Source: Bradyrhizobium zhengyangense (GTDB lineage: Bacteria; Pseudomonadota; Alphaproteobacteria; Rhizobiales; Xanthobacteraceae). Taken from it: a DNA stretch of 64,000 nucleotides. The notes beneath the pieces were generated by a model. The model made no database searches, had not been told where the DNA came from, and worked only from the letters and a program-made list of their open reading frames with translations. A program made the position numbers and the translations under genes. The DNA lies in contig NZ_JAKLUA010000008.1 of the NCBI RefSeq assembly GCF_022012435.1, positions 186,001 to 250,000 on the forward strand, written 5' to 3'. Within the stretch, counting starts at the first letter, position 1, and every line of letters starts with the position of its first letter. Below, piece by piece: positions 1-7,830 of the stretch.

Positions 1-288
1 TTCTCCGGCACCGTGGGCTCGTTGTCCGTGCCGAACATGGAACTCTGGTCCTACGCGCAACAGTCTGGCTGGTACGCGCCGCTGGCGCGCGAGAGCATCG
101 CGCCGGCGGCTGTCGATCCGCTGGCCGAGCAGCTCCGGCATTTCTGCGCGGTGATCGCGGGGCGCGAACAGCCGCTGATCTCGGCGGAGGATGCGATGGG
201 GACGCTCGCGGTCGTCGAGGCCGTCAGCGAGGCCGCGCGCACGGGCCAGAAAATATCGCCGGGCCACATCATGGAGCAGGCAGCATGA
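1..288 (+). CDS. Gfo/Idh/MocA family oxidoreductase, C-terminal end (partial)
   Basis: The frame is open from the first base of the window and ends at a TGA at 286-288, so only the last 95 residues are present. The tail (an aromatic/proline-rich strand followed by a helix rich in 'AEQLRHFCAVIAGREQPLIS' type sequence and then 'EDAMGTLAVVEAVSEAARTG') matches the C-terminal end of NAD(P)-dependent Gfo/Idh/MocA dehydrogenases, which act on sugars, inositols and related polyols. The Rossmann NAD-binding half lies outside the window. The stop codon overlaps the start of the next gene (ATGA), which indicates translational coupling with a 3-dehydroshikimate-dehydratase-like enzyme. By context it may be a quinate/shikimate-type dehydrogenase, but this is inference. 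Confidence 0.75.
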   Translation, partial: FSGTVGSLSVPNMELWSYAQQSGWYAPLARESIAPAAVDPLAEQLRHFCAVIAGREQPLISAEDAMGTLAVVEAVSEAARTGQKISPGHIMEQAA

Positions 289-2156
289 ACAAGCGCTCGA
301 TCGCAACGGTCTCCCTCTCTGGCGCCCTCGACGAAAAGCTGCGTGCCATCGCATCCGCAGGCTTCGAGGCGGTGGAGATTTTTGAGAACGACCTGCTGTC
401 GTTCGGTTCAAAGCCGCGCGAGATCGCAAAGCTCTGCAAGGACCTCAATCTAGAGATCTGCGCGTTCCAGCCGTTCCGCGATTTCGAGGGCATGCCGGAG
501 CCGCAGCGCACGCGCAATTTTGCCCGCGCCGAGCGCAAGTTCGATCTGATGCAGGAGCTCGGCACTGATCTCTTGCTGATCTGCTCCAACGTGTCCCCTC
601 ACTCGCTCGGCGGCATCGACCGCGCGGCCGACGATTTTCGCGAGCTCGGCGACCGCGCTGCCAAGCGGGGCCTGCGCGTCGGCTATGAGGCGCTGGCCTG
701 GGGCCGGCACGTCAACGACTATCGCGACGCCTGGGAGATCGTGCGGCGCGCCGATCATCCCGCGATCGGCGTCATCCTCGACTCTTTTCACGCGCTGGCG
801 CCGGGGTTCCCGGTTCGCGCCATGGCCTCGATCCCCGGCGACAAGATCTTCCTGGTGCAGCTCGCCGACGCGCCCAAGCTCGAGCTCGACATCCTATCGT
901 GGAGCCGGCACTTCCGCTCCTTCCCCGGCCAGGGCGATCTGCCGGTCGGCGAGTTCATGCAGGCGATCGCGGCGACCGGTTATTCCGGGCCATGGTCGCT
1001 GGAGATCTTCAACGACCAGTTCCGCGCCGGCTCCGCGGCGCAGACGGCGGTCGACGGCCTGCGCTCGCTGATCCTGTTGCAGGACCACCTCGCCCCGGAC
1101 TGGCCAAAGCTCGTCGGCGAGCCCCTGGCCCCTAAGCCCAAGAGCAGCGGCACCGGTTTCATCGAATTCGCCGTCAACGAGGCCAAGGCCGGCGAGCTCG
1201 CGCAATTGTTCTCGCAGCTCGGCTTCCGCAAGACGGGCAAGCACCGCAGCAAGGCGGTGGAGCGCTGGTCGCAAGGCAGGGTCGAGCTCGTGATCAACTC
1301 CGAGACCGGCGGCTTTGCGCATTCGCACTATGTCACCCATGGTCCCGGCGTCTGCGCCATCGCGCTCGACATCGACAATGCCGGCCTTGCCATGCAGCGG
1401 GCCGAGACGCTGAAGGCGCGCACCTTCTATCAACCGGTGGGGCCGGGCGAGCTGGAGATCCCCGCGATCCACGGCGTCGGCGGCAGCCTTCTGTACTTCC
1501 TCGACCAGGCCGGCAAGAACTGGGACACGGATTTCGAGCCCGTCGCGAGCAACGCAAGCGCGGATGCGTTGATCGCGGTCGATCACATCGCGCAGTCGAT
1601 GCCTTATGACGAGATGCTGTCGTGGCTGCTGTTCTACACCGGCATCCTCGACCTGAAGCGGCTGCCGCAGATGGAGATCGCCGACCCCAGAGGCCTCGTG
1701 CAGAGCCAGGCTCTCATCAATGGCGACCAGAGCCTGCGTTTCGTCGTCAACGGCTCCTCGGCCAATCGCACACTGCCGGCCCGCTTCATCTCGGAGTTTT
1801 TCGGCTCGGGCGTGCAGCATGTCGCCTTTGCGTGCGAGGACATCTTTGCGACCGTCGCCGCGATGCGCGCCCGCGGCGCCGGCTTCCTCGATATCCCTGA
1901 CAATTACTACGACGACATCGAAGCTAAATACGACCTCGCGCCCGATGTCATGGCCAAGCTCCGCGCCAACCACATCCTCTACGACCGCGAGGGCGACGGC
2001 GAATTCTTCCAGGTCTACACCCACATTTTCGACGAGCGCTTCTTCTTCGAGATCGTCGAGCGGCGGAGCTATCAGGGATTTGGCGCGCCCAATGCCGGCA
2101 TCAGGCTCGCCGCGCAAGCGCGCGAGATGCGGCCCGCGAGCATGCCGCGGGTGTGA
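285..2156 (+). CDS. quiC: 3-dehydroshikimate dehydratase, QuiC type (sugar-phosphate-isomerase domain fused to an HPPD-like domain)
   Basis: This 623-residue protein has two domains. Residues 1-270 form a TIM-barrel sugar phosphate isomerase/epimerase domain with metal-ligand-type residues E135 (YEALAWG), D166 (ILDSFH), Q192 (LVQLADA) and E240 (SLEIFND). Residues 290-600 form a glyoxalase/4-hydroxyphenylpyruvate-dioxygenase-like part with VDHIAQS, GVQHVAFAC and FFFEIVERR, which keep a His-His-Glu triad. This architecture and length match bacterial QuiC1 enzymes, which dehydrate 3-dehydroshikimate to protocatechuate in quinate/shikimate catabolism. The role of the C-terminal domain in the family is unclear. 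The ATG overlaps the upstream dehydrogenase stop by four bases, so the two genes are probably one operon. Databases may call it bifunctional isomerase/HPPD; the DSD reading rests on the metal residues. Confidence 0.85.
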   Translation: MNKRSIATVSLSGALDEKLRAIASAGFEAVEIFENDLLSFGSKPREIAKLCKDLNLEICAFQPFRDFEGMPEPQRTRNFARAERKFDLMQELGTDLLLICSNVSPHSLGGIDRAADDFRELGDRAAKRGLRVGYEALAWGRHVNDYRDAWEIVRRADHPAIGVILDSFHALAPGFPVRAMASIPGDKIFLVQLADAPKLELDILSWSRHFRSFPGQGDLPVGEFMQAIAATGYSGPWSLEIFNDQFRAGSAAQTAVDGLRSLILLQDHLAPDWPKLVGEPLAPKPKSSGTGFIEFAVNEAKAGELAQLFSQLGFRKTGKHRSKAVERWSQGRVELVINSETGGFAHSHYVTHGPGVCAIALDIDNAGLAMQRAETLKARTFYQPVGPGELEIPAIHGVGGSLLYFLDQAGKNWDTDFEPVASNASADALIAVDHIAQSMPYDEMLSWLLFYTGILDLKRLPQMEIADPRGLVQSQALINGDQSLRFVVNGSSANRTLPARFISEFFGSGVQHVAFACEDIFATVAAMRARGAGFLDIPDNYYDDIEAKYDLAPDVMAKLRANHILYDREGDGEFFQVYTHIFDERFFFEIVERRSYQGFGAPNAGIRLAAQAREMRPASMPRV

Positions 2157-2179
2157 TGACCCTCTCCCCTCGCGGGCTC

Positions 2180-2201
2180 CTCTCCCCGCACGCGGGGAGA
2201 G
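2180..2201. terminator. Perfect inverted repeat between convergent genes, likely bidirectional terminator
   Basis: CTCTCCCCGC and GCGGGGAGAG form a perfect 10-bp stem with a 2-base centre, in the 60-bp gap between the convergent quiC-like gene and the binding-protein gene. There is no T tract, so it may be a terminator or a REP-type element. Confidence 0.5.
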
Positions 2202-2216
2202 GGGGAAACTAAGCCC

Positions 2217-3389
2217 TTACTTCATCGGGCACTTGTCGTGGAAGCGGTCCTGATCGTTGGTGACGATGGTGGCGACGGTCTTCAGCGAGAGCTCGCCGCC
2301 GGCGCCCTTCACCACGTCCTGCAGATAGAAGTTCTGGATCGGGATGTGGTTGTTGCCGTATTTGAACGCGCCGCGCAGCGACTTGAAGTTGGCCTTCTCC
2401 ATCTCGGCCTTCATCGCGTCCTTCTTGGTCGTGTCGCCGCCGACGGCGACCACCGCGCTGTTGATGAGCTGCGCCGCGTCATAGGCCTGCGCGCCGTAAT
2501 AGCTCGGCCGGGCGCTCGGATATTTTGCGCGGTAGTCGGCCACGAACTTCTTGTTCTGCTCGTTCGGCAGATCGTTCACCCACTCCTGCGCGCCGGGCAC
2601 CCCGAACGCATTCTCCTTCTGCAACGGCAACGTCGTCTCGTCGACGGTGAAGGCGGTGTAGAGCGGCATGGTGCTCTTCATGCCGGCCTGGACATATTGA
2701 TTGAGGAACTGCGCGCCGGCCGCACCGGGATAGAACACGAAGATCGATTCGGCGCCGGAGGCGCGGGCTTTCGCCAGCTCGGCGGAGAAGTCGAGCTGGC
2801 TCGGCCAGACCGTGTATTCCTCGCCCTTGACCTCGCCCTTGAAGGTGCTCTTCAGGCCCGCGAGCATATCCTTGCCCGCGGCGTAGTTCGGGCCGATCAG
2901 GAATACGCTCTTGACGGCGTTCGCGTTCATGTAAAGGCCCATGGCGGCCGGCGTCTGGTCGTTCTGCCAGGAGGTCGAGAACACGTAAGGGCTACACAGC
3001 TCGCCCGCGAGCTGCGACGGGCCGGCATTGGCGGAGATCAGGAAGGTCTGCGAGTCCACCGCGGTCTTGAGCGAGGCGAGCAGCACGTTCGACCAGATGT
3101 AGCCGGCCAGGAAATCGACCTTGTCGGACTGCACCAGCTTCTCGGTCTTCTGCTTGCCGACATCAGGCTTCTGGCCATCGTCCTCGTAGATCACCTCGAC
3201 CGGCTTGCCGCCCATCTTGCGTCCGAGATGGTCGAGCGCGAGCTCGAACGAGTTGCGCATGTCGTTGCCGATCACGGCGGTCGGGCCGCTGAAGGTCGAG
3301 ACGAAACCGATCTTGATGGTGTCGCCGGCGAATGCCGGATTTGCCAGCACCAGCGCCGCTGCACCCGCCAGCCAGTATGCCGTCCTCAT
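2217..3389 (-). CDS. Branched-chain amino acid-type ABC transporter substrate-binding protein (orphan)
   Basis: This 390-residue protein has a cleavable signal peptide (MRTAYWLAG...ANPAFA) followed by the type I periplasmic binding fold of the LivJ/HAAT family, opening 'DTIKIGFVSTFSGPTAVIG'. Such proteins bind amino acids, amides, urea or aromatic acids for high-affinity import. The ATG at 3387-3389 follows a GGGAGTGAG ribosome-binding site. No LivH/M/G/F genes lie beside it, so either the permease is encoded elsewhere or the protein is a stand-alone receptor. The neighbouring aromatic-acid genes make an aromatic-acid ligand possible, but ligand specificity cannot be read from the sequence. 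It is distinct from the similar-class protein at 61987-63177. Confidence 0.88.
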   Translation of the reverse strand: MRTAYWLAGAAALVLANPAFAGDTIKIGFVSTFSGPTAVIGNDMRNSFELALDHLGRKMGGKPVEVIYEDDGQKPDVGKQKTEKLVQSDKVDFLAGYIWSNVLLASLKTAVDSQTFLISANAGPSQLAGELCSPYVFSTSWQNDQTPAAMGLYMNANAVKSVFLIGPNYAAGKDMLAGLKSTFKGEVKGEEYTVWPSQLDFSAELAKARASGAESIFVFYPGAAGAQFLNQYVQAGMKSTMPLYTAFTVDETTLPLQKENAFGVPGAQEWVNDLPNEQNKKFVADYRAKYPSARPSYYGAQAYDAAQLINSAVVAVGGDTTKKDAMKAEMEKANFKSLRGAFKYGNNHIPIQNFYLQDVVKGAGGELSLKTVATIVTNDQDRFHDKCPMK

Positions 3390-3713
3390 AACTCACTCCC
3401 CTCCCTATTATTGGCCCCCGGAAACGGGGTGATCGCCGCCCCGGGTCTGCCTCTATTGAACGCAAAATCTGTCGCGCCGCCAATGGCCCAGCGGCTCGTC
3501 CTGCACCATATTTCGCCCTAAACGGAGATGGCAAGAAATATAATTCTACTCACTTCGGCCGAGGCCGGCCAAGGCCGGTCCGGAGCCTGCGGCGCTTTTT
3601 CGCGGGAATATCGATACGCCAAGCCTATTCCATCATTGAGGACGGCTATTGGACCACGGCACCCAATCCGCACTTAAATAAGTGAGTGAAGCAGCGAGAT
3701 CAGAGGGTGCATC
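3390..3713. other. Divergent intergenic region between the binding protein gene and ndh
   Basis: These 324 bases hold no credible gene. They carry the promoters of two divergent genes, a GC-rich palindromic stretch near 3560-3590 (GGCCGAGGCCGGCCAAGGCCGG), and an A/T palindrome close to the ndh start. Confidence 0.6.
3671..3684. promoter_or_regulatory. Palindrome CACTTA-AA-TAAGTG upstream of ndh, candidate operator
   Basis: A 6-2-6 inverted repeat lies 30 bp before the ndh ATG, AT-rich against a GC-rich background. The position suits a repressor site or promoter element. There is no known cognate regulator in the window. Confidence 0.35.
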
Positions 3714-4979
3714 ATGGCCGCAAATCCCCATCGTGTCGTCATCGTCGGCGCCGGCTTCGGCGGGCTGGAGACGACTTACCGGCTTGCCGGCGCGCCGGTG
3801 GAGATCACGCTGATCGACCGCCGCAACCACCATCTGTTTCAACCGCTGCTTTACCAGGTCGCGACCGCCTCGCTTGCGACCAGCGAGATCGCCTGGCCGA
3901 TCCGTCATCTCATGCGCGACCGCCGTGAGGTGACGACGCTGTTTGCCACAGTGAGCGGCGTCGATGCCGACAGGCGATGCGTGCAGATCGACGATGGCAG
4001 CGAGGTGCCTTACGATACGCTGGTGCTCGCCACCGGCGCGCGCCACGCCTATTTCGGCCATGACGAGTGGGAGACATGGGCGCCGGGACTGAAGACGCTG
4101 GAAGACGCGACCACACTGCGCCGTCACATCCTGGTGGCGTTCGAGCGCGCCGAGCGGGAGACTGATCCCGCGAAGCGCGCGGCGCGATTGACCTTCGTGA
4201 TCGTCGGCGCCGGCCCGACCGGCGTCGAGCTCGCCGGCACCATCGCCGAGATGGCACATCACACGCTGCCGGCAGATTTTCGCAACATCGACACCCACAA
4301 GGCGCGCGTCGTGCTGATCGAGGCGGGCCCGCGCGTGCTGGCGGGCTTTCCCGACGATCTCTCGGCTTACGCGCAGGCCTCGCTGGAAAAGATCGGCGTC
4401 GAGGTCGTGCTCGGGCAGGCCGTGACCGAGATCAACCGTGATGGCGTGGTCTTCGGCGGCAAGCTGCTCGAGGCCAAGACACGAATCTGGGCCGCCGGCG
4501 TACGCGCTTCGCCCGCGGCCGAATGGCTGGGCGCACCGAGCGATCGCGCCGGACGCGTGCAAATCGCCGACGATCTCACCATTCCCGGCCATCCCGAAAT
4601 CTTCGCGATCGGCGACACCGTCAACATCAACGCCTGGAACGGCAAGCCCGTGCCCGGCATCGCACCTGCGGCGAAGCAGCAGGGCAAACATGTCGCCGCA
4701 ACCATCAAGGCGCGACTGCAGGGCGCGCCGACCACCCCGTTCCGCTACAAGCACGCCGGCAGCCTCGCGCAGATCGGCAAGCGGCTCGCGGTGATCGATT
4801 TCGGCAAGGTCAAACTGCGCGGTACCATCGCATGGTGGATCTGGGGCATCGCCCACATCTACTTCCTGATCGGCCTCCGCCACCGCCTCAGCGTCGCGCT
4901 GAGCTGGCTGTGGATCTACGCGCGAGACCAGCGCGCGGCGCGGCTGATCACGCAGGGCAGCAGCAAGGTGGTGGGCTAA
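3714..4979 (+). CDS. ndh: Type II NADH:quinone oxidoreductase (NAD(P)/FAD-dependent)
   Basis: This 421-residue flavoprotein has an N-terminal FAD-binding motif (VIVGAGFGGLETTYRL) and a second dinucleotide-binding motif for NADH around residue 165 (VIVGAGPTGVELAGTIAEM). It also has the family motif 'HHLFQPLLYQVATA' and a C-terminal hydrophobic/amphipathic region (AWWIWGIAHIYFLIGL) that anchors NDH-2 enzymes to the inner membrane. The family oxidises NADH and reduces ubiquinone without pumping protons. Length is typical. It is monocistronic, preceded by an AT-rich palindrome at 3671-3684. A related function such as sulfide:quinone reductase is less likely because the conserved cysteines of that family are not seen. 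Confidence 0.88.
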   Translation: MAANPHRVVIVGAGFGGLETTYRLAGAPVEITLIDRRNHHLFQPLLYQVATASLATSEIAWPIRHLMRDRREVTTLFATVSGVDADRRCVQIDDGSEVPYDTLVLATGARHAYFGHDEWETWAPGLKTLEDATTLRRHILVAFERAERETDPAKRAARLTFVIVGAGPTGVELAGTIAEMAHHTLPADFRNIDTHKARVVLIEAGPRVLAGFPDDLSAYAQASLEKIGVEVVLGQAVTEINRDGVVFGGKLLEAKTRIWAAGVRASPAAEWLGAPSDRAGRVQIADDLTIPGHPEIFAIGDTVNINAWNGKPVPGIAPAAKQQGKHVAATIKARLQGAPTTPFRYKHAGSLAQIGKRLAVIDFGKVKLRGTIAWWIWGIAHIYFLIGLRHRLSVALSWLWIYARDQRAARLITQGSSKVVG

Positions 4980-5094
4980 ACGTCAAGTCCCTCGACCAAA
5001 AAATATATTGCCTGCGATCATCGACCGCCCAGCTTGAACCCGACGATGGCCGCTATTTAATCCGCGGCGCATTGGATCCATGTTGGAGTCGGCC

Positions 5095-5892
5095 ATGTCC
5101 GTCGTCGATTTTTTCGCGCCTCTTTCGTTCCTGTTGATCGCCGGCTTCGCGGCGCTGATCCTTCTGCTGATGAGCATTCGCGTCGCCAATCAATACGAAC
5201 GCAGCGTCGTATTCCGGCTCGGCAGGTTCAACCGCACCGCCGGGCCAGGCCTCTATCTGGTGTGGCCCGTGATCGAATGGCAGGACAAGCTCGACCTGCG
5301 CACCATTACCGCCAACGTCGAACAGCAGGAAGGCATCACGCGCGACAACGTTCCGATCAAGGTTGACGCTGTGGTCTGGTATCGCATCGTCGATCCCGAG
5401 CGCGCCGTGATCGAGGTGAAGGCCGTTTCCAACGCCGTCGTACAGGTCTCGCTGACGACCCTGCGCGCCGTGCTCGGACAGCACACGCTGGACGAGATCC
5501 TCAAGGCACAGGATACCATCGCCGACGTCATGCAAAGGGCGATCGACGCCACCACCGAACCTTGGGGGGTCAAGGTCGAGCTGGTGCAGATGAAGAGCGT
5601 GGAGATTCCGCCAAGCATGCAGCGCGCCTTGGCTCAGGAGGCCGAAGCCCTGCGCGAGAAGCGCGCACGCCTGATCAAGGCCGAGGCCGAACTCGACGCC
5701 GCCGAGCAGCTGCGCCAGGCCGCCGAAGTGATCATGCAGAACCCCGCCGGCCTCGAACTCCGCCGCATGCAGATGATCACCGAAGTCGGCGCCGAGCAGA
5801 ACACCATGACGCTGGTGATGATGCCGAGCGAATTCGTCTCGATGGCACGAGGGATTTCGGATGCAGCCAAAGTGATGGCCGCGAAGGGGTGA
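5095..5892 (+). CDS. Slipin-family SPFH/band-7 membrane protein
   Basis: This 265-residue protein starts with a single membrane segment (FFAPLSFLLIAGFAALILLL) and then the SPFH domain typical of stomatin-like slipins ('NQYERSVVFRLGRF', 'GPGLYLVWPVIE', 'TRDNVPIKVDAVVWYRI'). It ends in a helical coiled-coil region (EAEALREKRARLIKAEAELDAA). Slipins form oligomeric scaffolds at the membrane and are often paired with NfeD-type proteases, but no nfeD is adjacent. I prefer the ATG at 5095 because TTGGAG sits six bases upstream; an ATG at 5080 in the same frame would add five residues. The gene is convergent with the tannase-family gene. Confidence 0.87.
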   Translation: MSVVDFFAPLSFLLIAGFAALILLLMSIRVANQYERSVVFRLGRFNRTAGPGLYLVWPVIEWQDKLDLRTITANVEQQEGITRDNVPIKVDAVVWYRIVDPERAVIEVKAVSNAVVQVSLTTLRAVLGQHTLDEILKAQDTIADVMQRAIDATTEPWGVKVELVQMKSVEIPPSMQRALAQEAEALREKRARLIKAEAELDAAEQLRQAAEVIMQNPAGLELRRMQMITEVGAEQNTMTLVMMPSEFVSMARGISDAAKVMAAKG

Positions 5893-5896
5893 GGAG

Positions 5897-5919
5897 AGAT
5901 TGCATCTTCGATGCAATCT
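5897..5919. terminator. Perfect hairpin between convergent slipin and tannase-family genes
   Basis: AGATTGCATC-TTC-GATGCAATCT is a perfect 10-bp stem with a 3-base loop just after the slipin stop codon and before the 3' end of the convergent gene. It is a probable terminator, although the T run is short and interrupted. Confidence 0.6.
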
Positions 5920-5985
5920 GACCTTTCCCCCGCATCCGCCGAGCCTCCCTTATTTTGAACCTCGAGGTTGCCGACACCCGACGAG

Positions 5986-7668
5986 CTACGGCGTCTTGCA
6001 GACGAAATTCGCCGCGTCCTCGCTGTCGCCCTGCCCGGAATACGCGGCGTAGCTCGGATAGGGGCACAGCGGCCGCGTGCGGCCTGGACTCCAGGACGCA
6101 GGGACTTCCTTGTTAGCGGGGTTGGCGGACGCAATGACGCGCTCGGGTGCCTTGCCCTTTTCCACCCAGTCGGTCAACGCGGTCAGTGCATCGAACTTGT
6201 CGAGGGTGACGCCGCCACCGCAATGCGTTTCGCCGGGAATCGTGAACAGGCGCGCGACGCTGTCGGCATGCCCCTGCAGGTTCTTGTTCAGCCGGTCATA
6301 CCAGCGGATGGTGTCGTTCACAGAGAATACCGGATCGGCCTGGCCATGATAGATCAGCATCTTGCCGCCGGACTTCTGGAGCGATGCGAGCTTTGGATCA
6401 TCGATGTCGGGCGGCGTCATGAAGTCCATGGCCGATTCCGTGAAGGTGGCGTCCTTGGCGAAAATCCTGGGCGCGTCCTTGTCGAAATCATAGGCCTTCA
6501 GTGCCTCGACCAGCTTCTCGTTGCTGCCCTCGACCACGACCGGGGGTGTCGAGAAGATGTAGTTCAGTGACGCTGCGCCCATGGTGGCGATGATCGGGTA
6601 ATTGTTCCAGGGCGCGATGGGGCTCTCGACCTTCCAGGTGCGCCAATTGCCGGTGCCGATGCCGCCATCGAGGGGCCAGTCGGAATAGAGAGGCTCACCT
6701 TTGGAATTCTTCGGTCCGGCGAGGCTCATCTTCAGGGCGTCGACCTTGGCTTCGGACAAGCAAGCGCTGTTCTGCCCCGGAGCACAGGCCAGACTCTTGA
6801 AATCGAACGCCTTCTGACAGGCAGCGAGATTGGCCGTCAGCCCATCCTTGACGCCGTCAAGCGTATCGCAGGCCTCCGTAATGCGCGAGGAAACGAGCTG
6901 GGCGTCCTCCTTGGTGATGGACTTGCGCAGATCGGGATCAGCTTTCAGGAAGGCCTGCACGTCCCAGGCGTGCTGGATCGCAGCGCGCGGCAGATCGAAC
7001 CCAGGATTGCCGACGAGGAAGCCGTCGTAATTTTCCGGCATGCGCGACGCCGCGACCATGGTGTGACGCCCGCCGTTCGAGCATCCCGCCATATAGGAGC
7101 GATCCGGCTTGCGTCCGTAGTGAAGGGCAATGATTTGCTTTGCGACCGGCGACAGCGTCATGTCGGCGGCATAACCATAGTCGCGCCGCGCCTGCGGATC
7201 GAGGCCGAACGCCGCGCCGGCAGTCAGGCCCAGCGACTTGTTCGCGGGGTCCGAGCCGGAATGACCACTGTCCGACGACAGCACGGCAAAACCGCGCGCC
7301 AGTGGCACTGTGCCACCGGAGGCTAAGCCCTCGGGCAGGCTGCCAAGAGCGGGCACGACCACGCCGTCATTGCCGCCATTGACCTGATGCAGGAAGCGGC
7401 CGTTCCACTCGGCCGGCAATCGCAATTCGAACCCGATGGCATACTGCTTCCCGTCGACTCCCGTGCGCCGGTTGGCAAGCCCCGTCAAAATACAATGCTT
7501 GGGGAGACCGTTAGCGGCGTCCTGCGTTTTGGACCCGGTTATCTCGATGCTGGAGATGCCGAGCGACGCGGTGGTGACCGGCGAGCAGGCCTCGCCGTCG
7601 GCGCGAGCCAAGGCGGTCGATCCCAGAAGCGCGGCCAGCGCGGCGGTCGATATCAAGCCAGTCCTCAT
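5986..7668 (-). CDS. Tannase/feruloyl esterase family alpha/beta hydrolase, secreted
   Basis: This 560-residue protein has an N-terminal signal peptide (MRTGLISTAALAALLGSTALARA) and belongs to the tannase/feruloyl-esterase family. It contains the nucleophile motif GCSNGGRHTM near residue 197 and the C-terminal catalytic stretches 'YHGQADPVFS' (Asp) and 'GETHCGGG' (His), the latter with the family's typical Cys. Family members hydrolyse esters of gallate or hydroxycinnamates such as ferulate; some relatives act on MHET. The gene lies directly downstream of feruloyl-CoA synthetase on the same strand (162-bp gap). This suggests release of ferulate or coumarate in the periplasm followed by CoA activation in the cytoplasm. 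Start ATG has a strong GGGAGG site. Confidence 0.87.
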   Translation of the reverse strand: MRTGLISTAALAALLGSTALARADGEACSPVTTASLGISSIEITGSKTQDAANGLPKHCILTGLANRRTGVDGKQYAIGFELRLPAEWNGRFLHQVNGGNDGVVVPALGSLPEGLASGGTVPLARGFAVLSSDSGHSGSDPANKSLGLTAGAAFGLDPQARRDYGYAADMTLSPVAKQIIALHYGRKPDRSYMAGCSNGGRHTMVAASRMPENYDGFLVGNPGFDLPRAAIQHAWDVQAFLKADPDLRKSITKEDAQLVSSRITEACDTLDGVKDGLTANLAACQKAFDFKSLACAPGQNSACLSEAKVDALKMSLAGPKNSKGEPLYSDWPLDGGIGTGNWRTWKVESPIAPWNNYPIIATMGAASLNYIFSTPPVVVEGSNEKLVEALKAYDFDKDAPRIFAKDATFTESAMDFMTPPDIDDPKLASLQKSGGKMLIYHGQADPVFSVNDTIRWYDRLNKNLQGHADSVARLFTIPGETHCGGGVTLDKFDALTALTDWVEKGKAPERVIASANPANKEVPASWSPGRTRPLCPYPSYAAYSGQGDSEDAANFVCKTP

Positions 7669-7740
7669 GCGGACCTCCCTATTTAGTTATATATTATAAT
7701 CATTACTTCCATTTCTTATTTTGGCAAGTGCCGCCGCACC
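7669..7740 (-). promoter_or_regulatory. AT-rich promoter region of the tannase-family gene
   Basis: The gap before the hydrolase start contains a very AT-rich block at 7681-7705, including ATTATAAT and TATATATTATAAT-like sequence, in otherwise GC-rich DNA. It can serve as the -10 region of a separate promoter, so the gene need not depend on read-through from fcs. Confidence 0.4.
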
Positions 7741-7830
7741 GCGGCATGTGCCGGCGATTTGAAGCATCATCCGCATAGGGGGGGACGCCAAGCCGCAGCA
7801 CGCGGCCAATCGGTATTCGGCTCCGTTAGT

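Noticed and set aside
894..2117. A 407-residue open frame on the minus strand inside quiC
   Set aside because: Antisense to a protein with complete domain motifs; no family signature.
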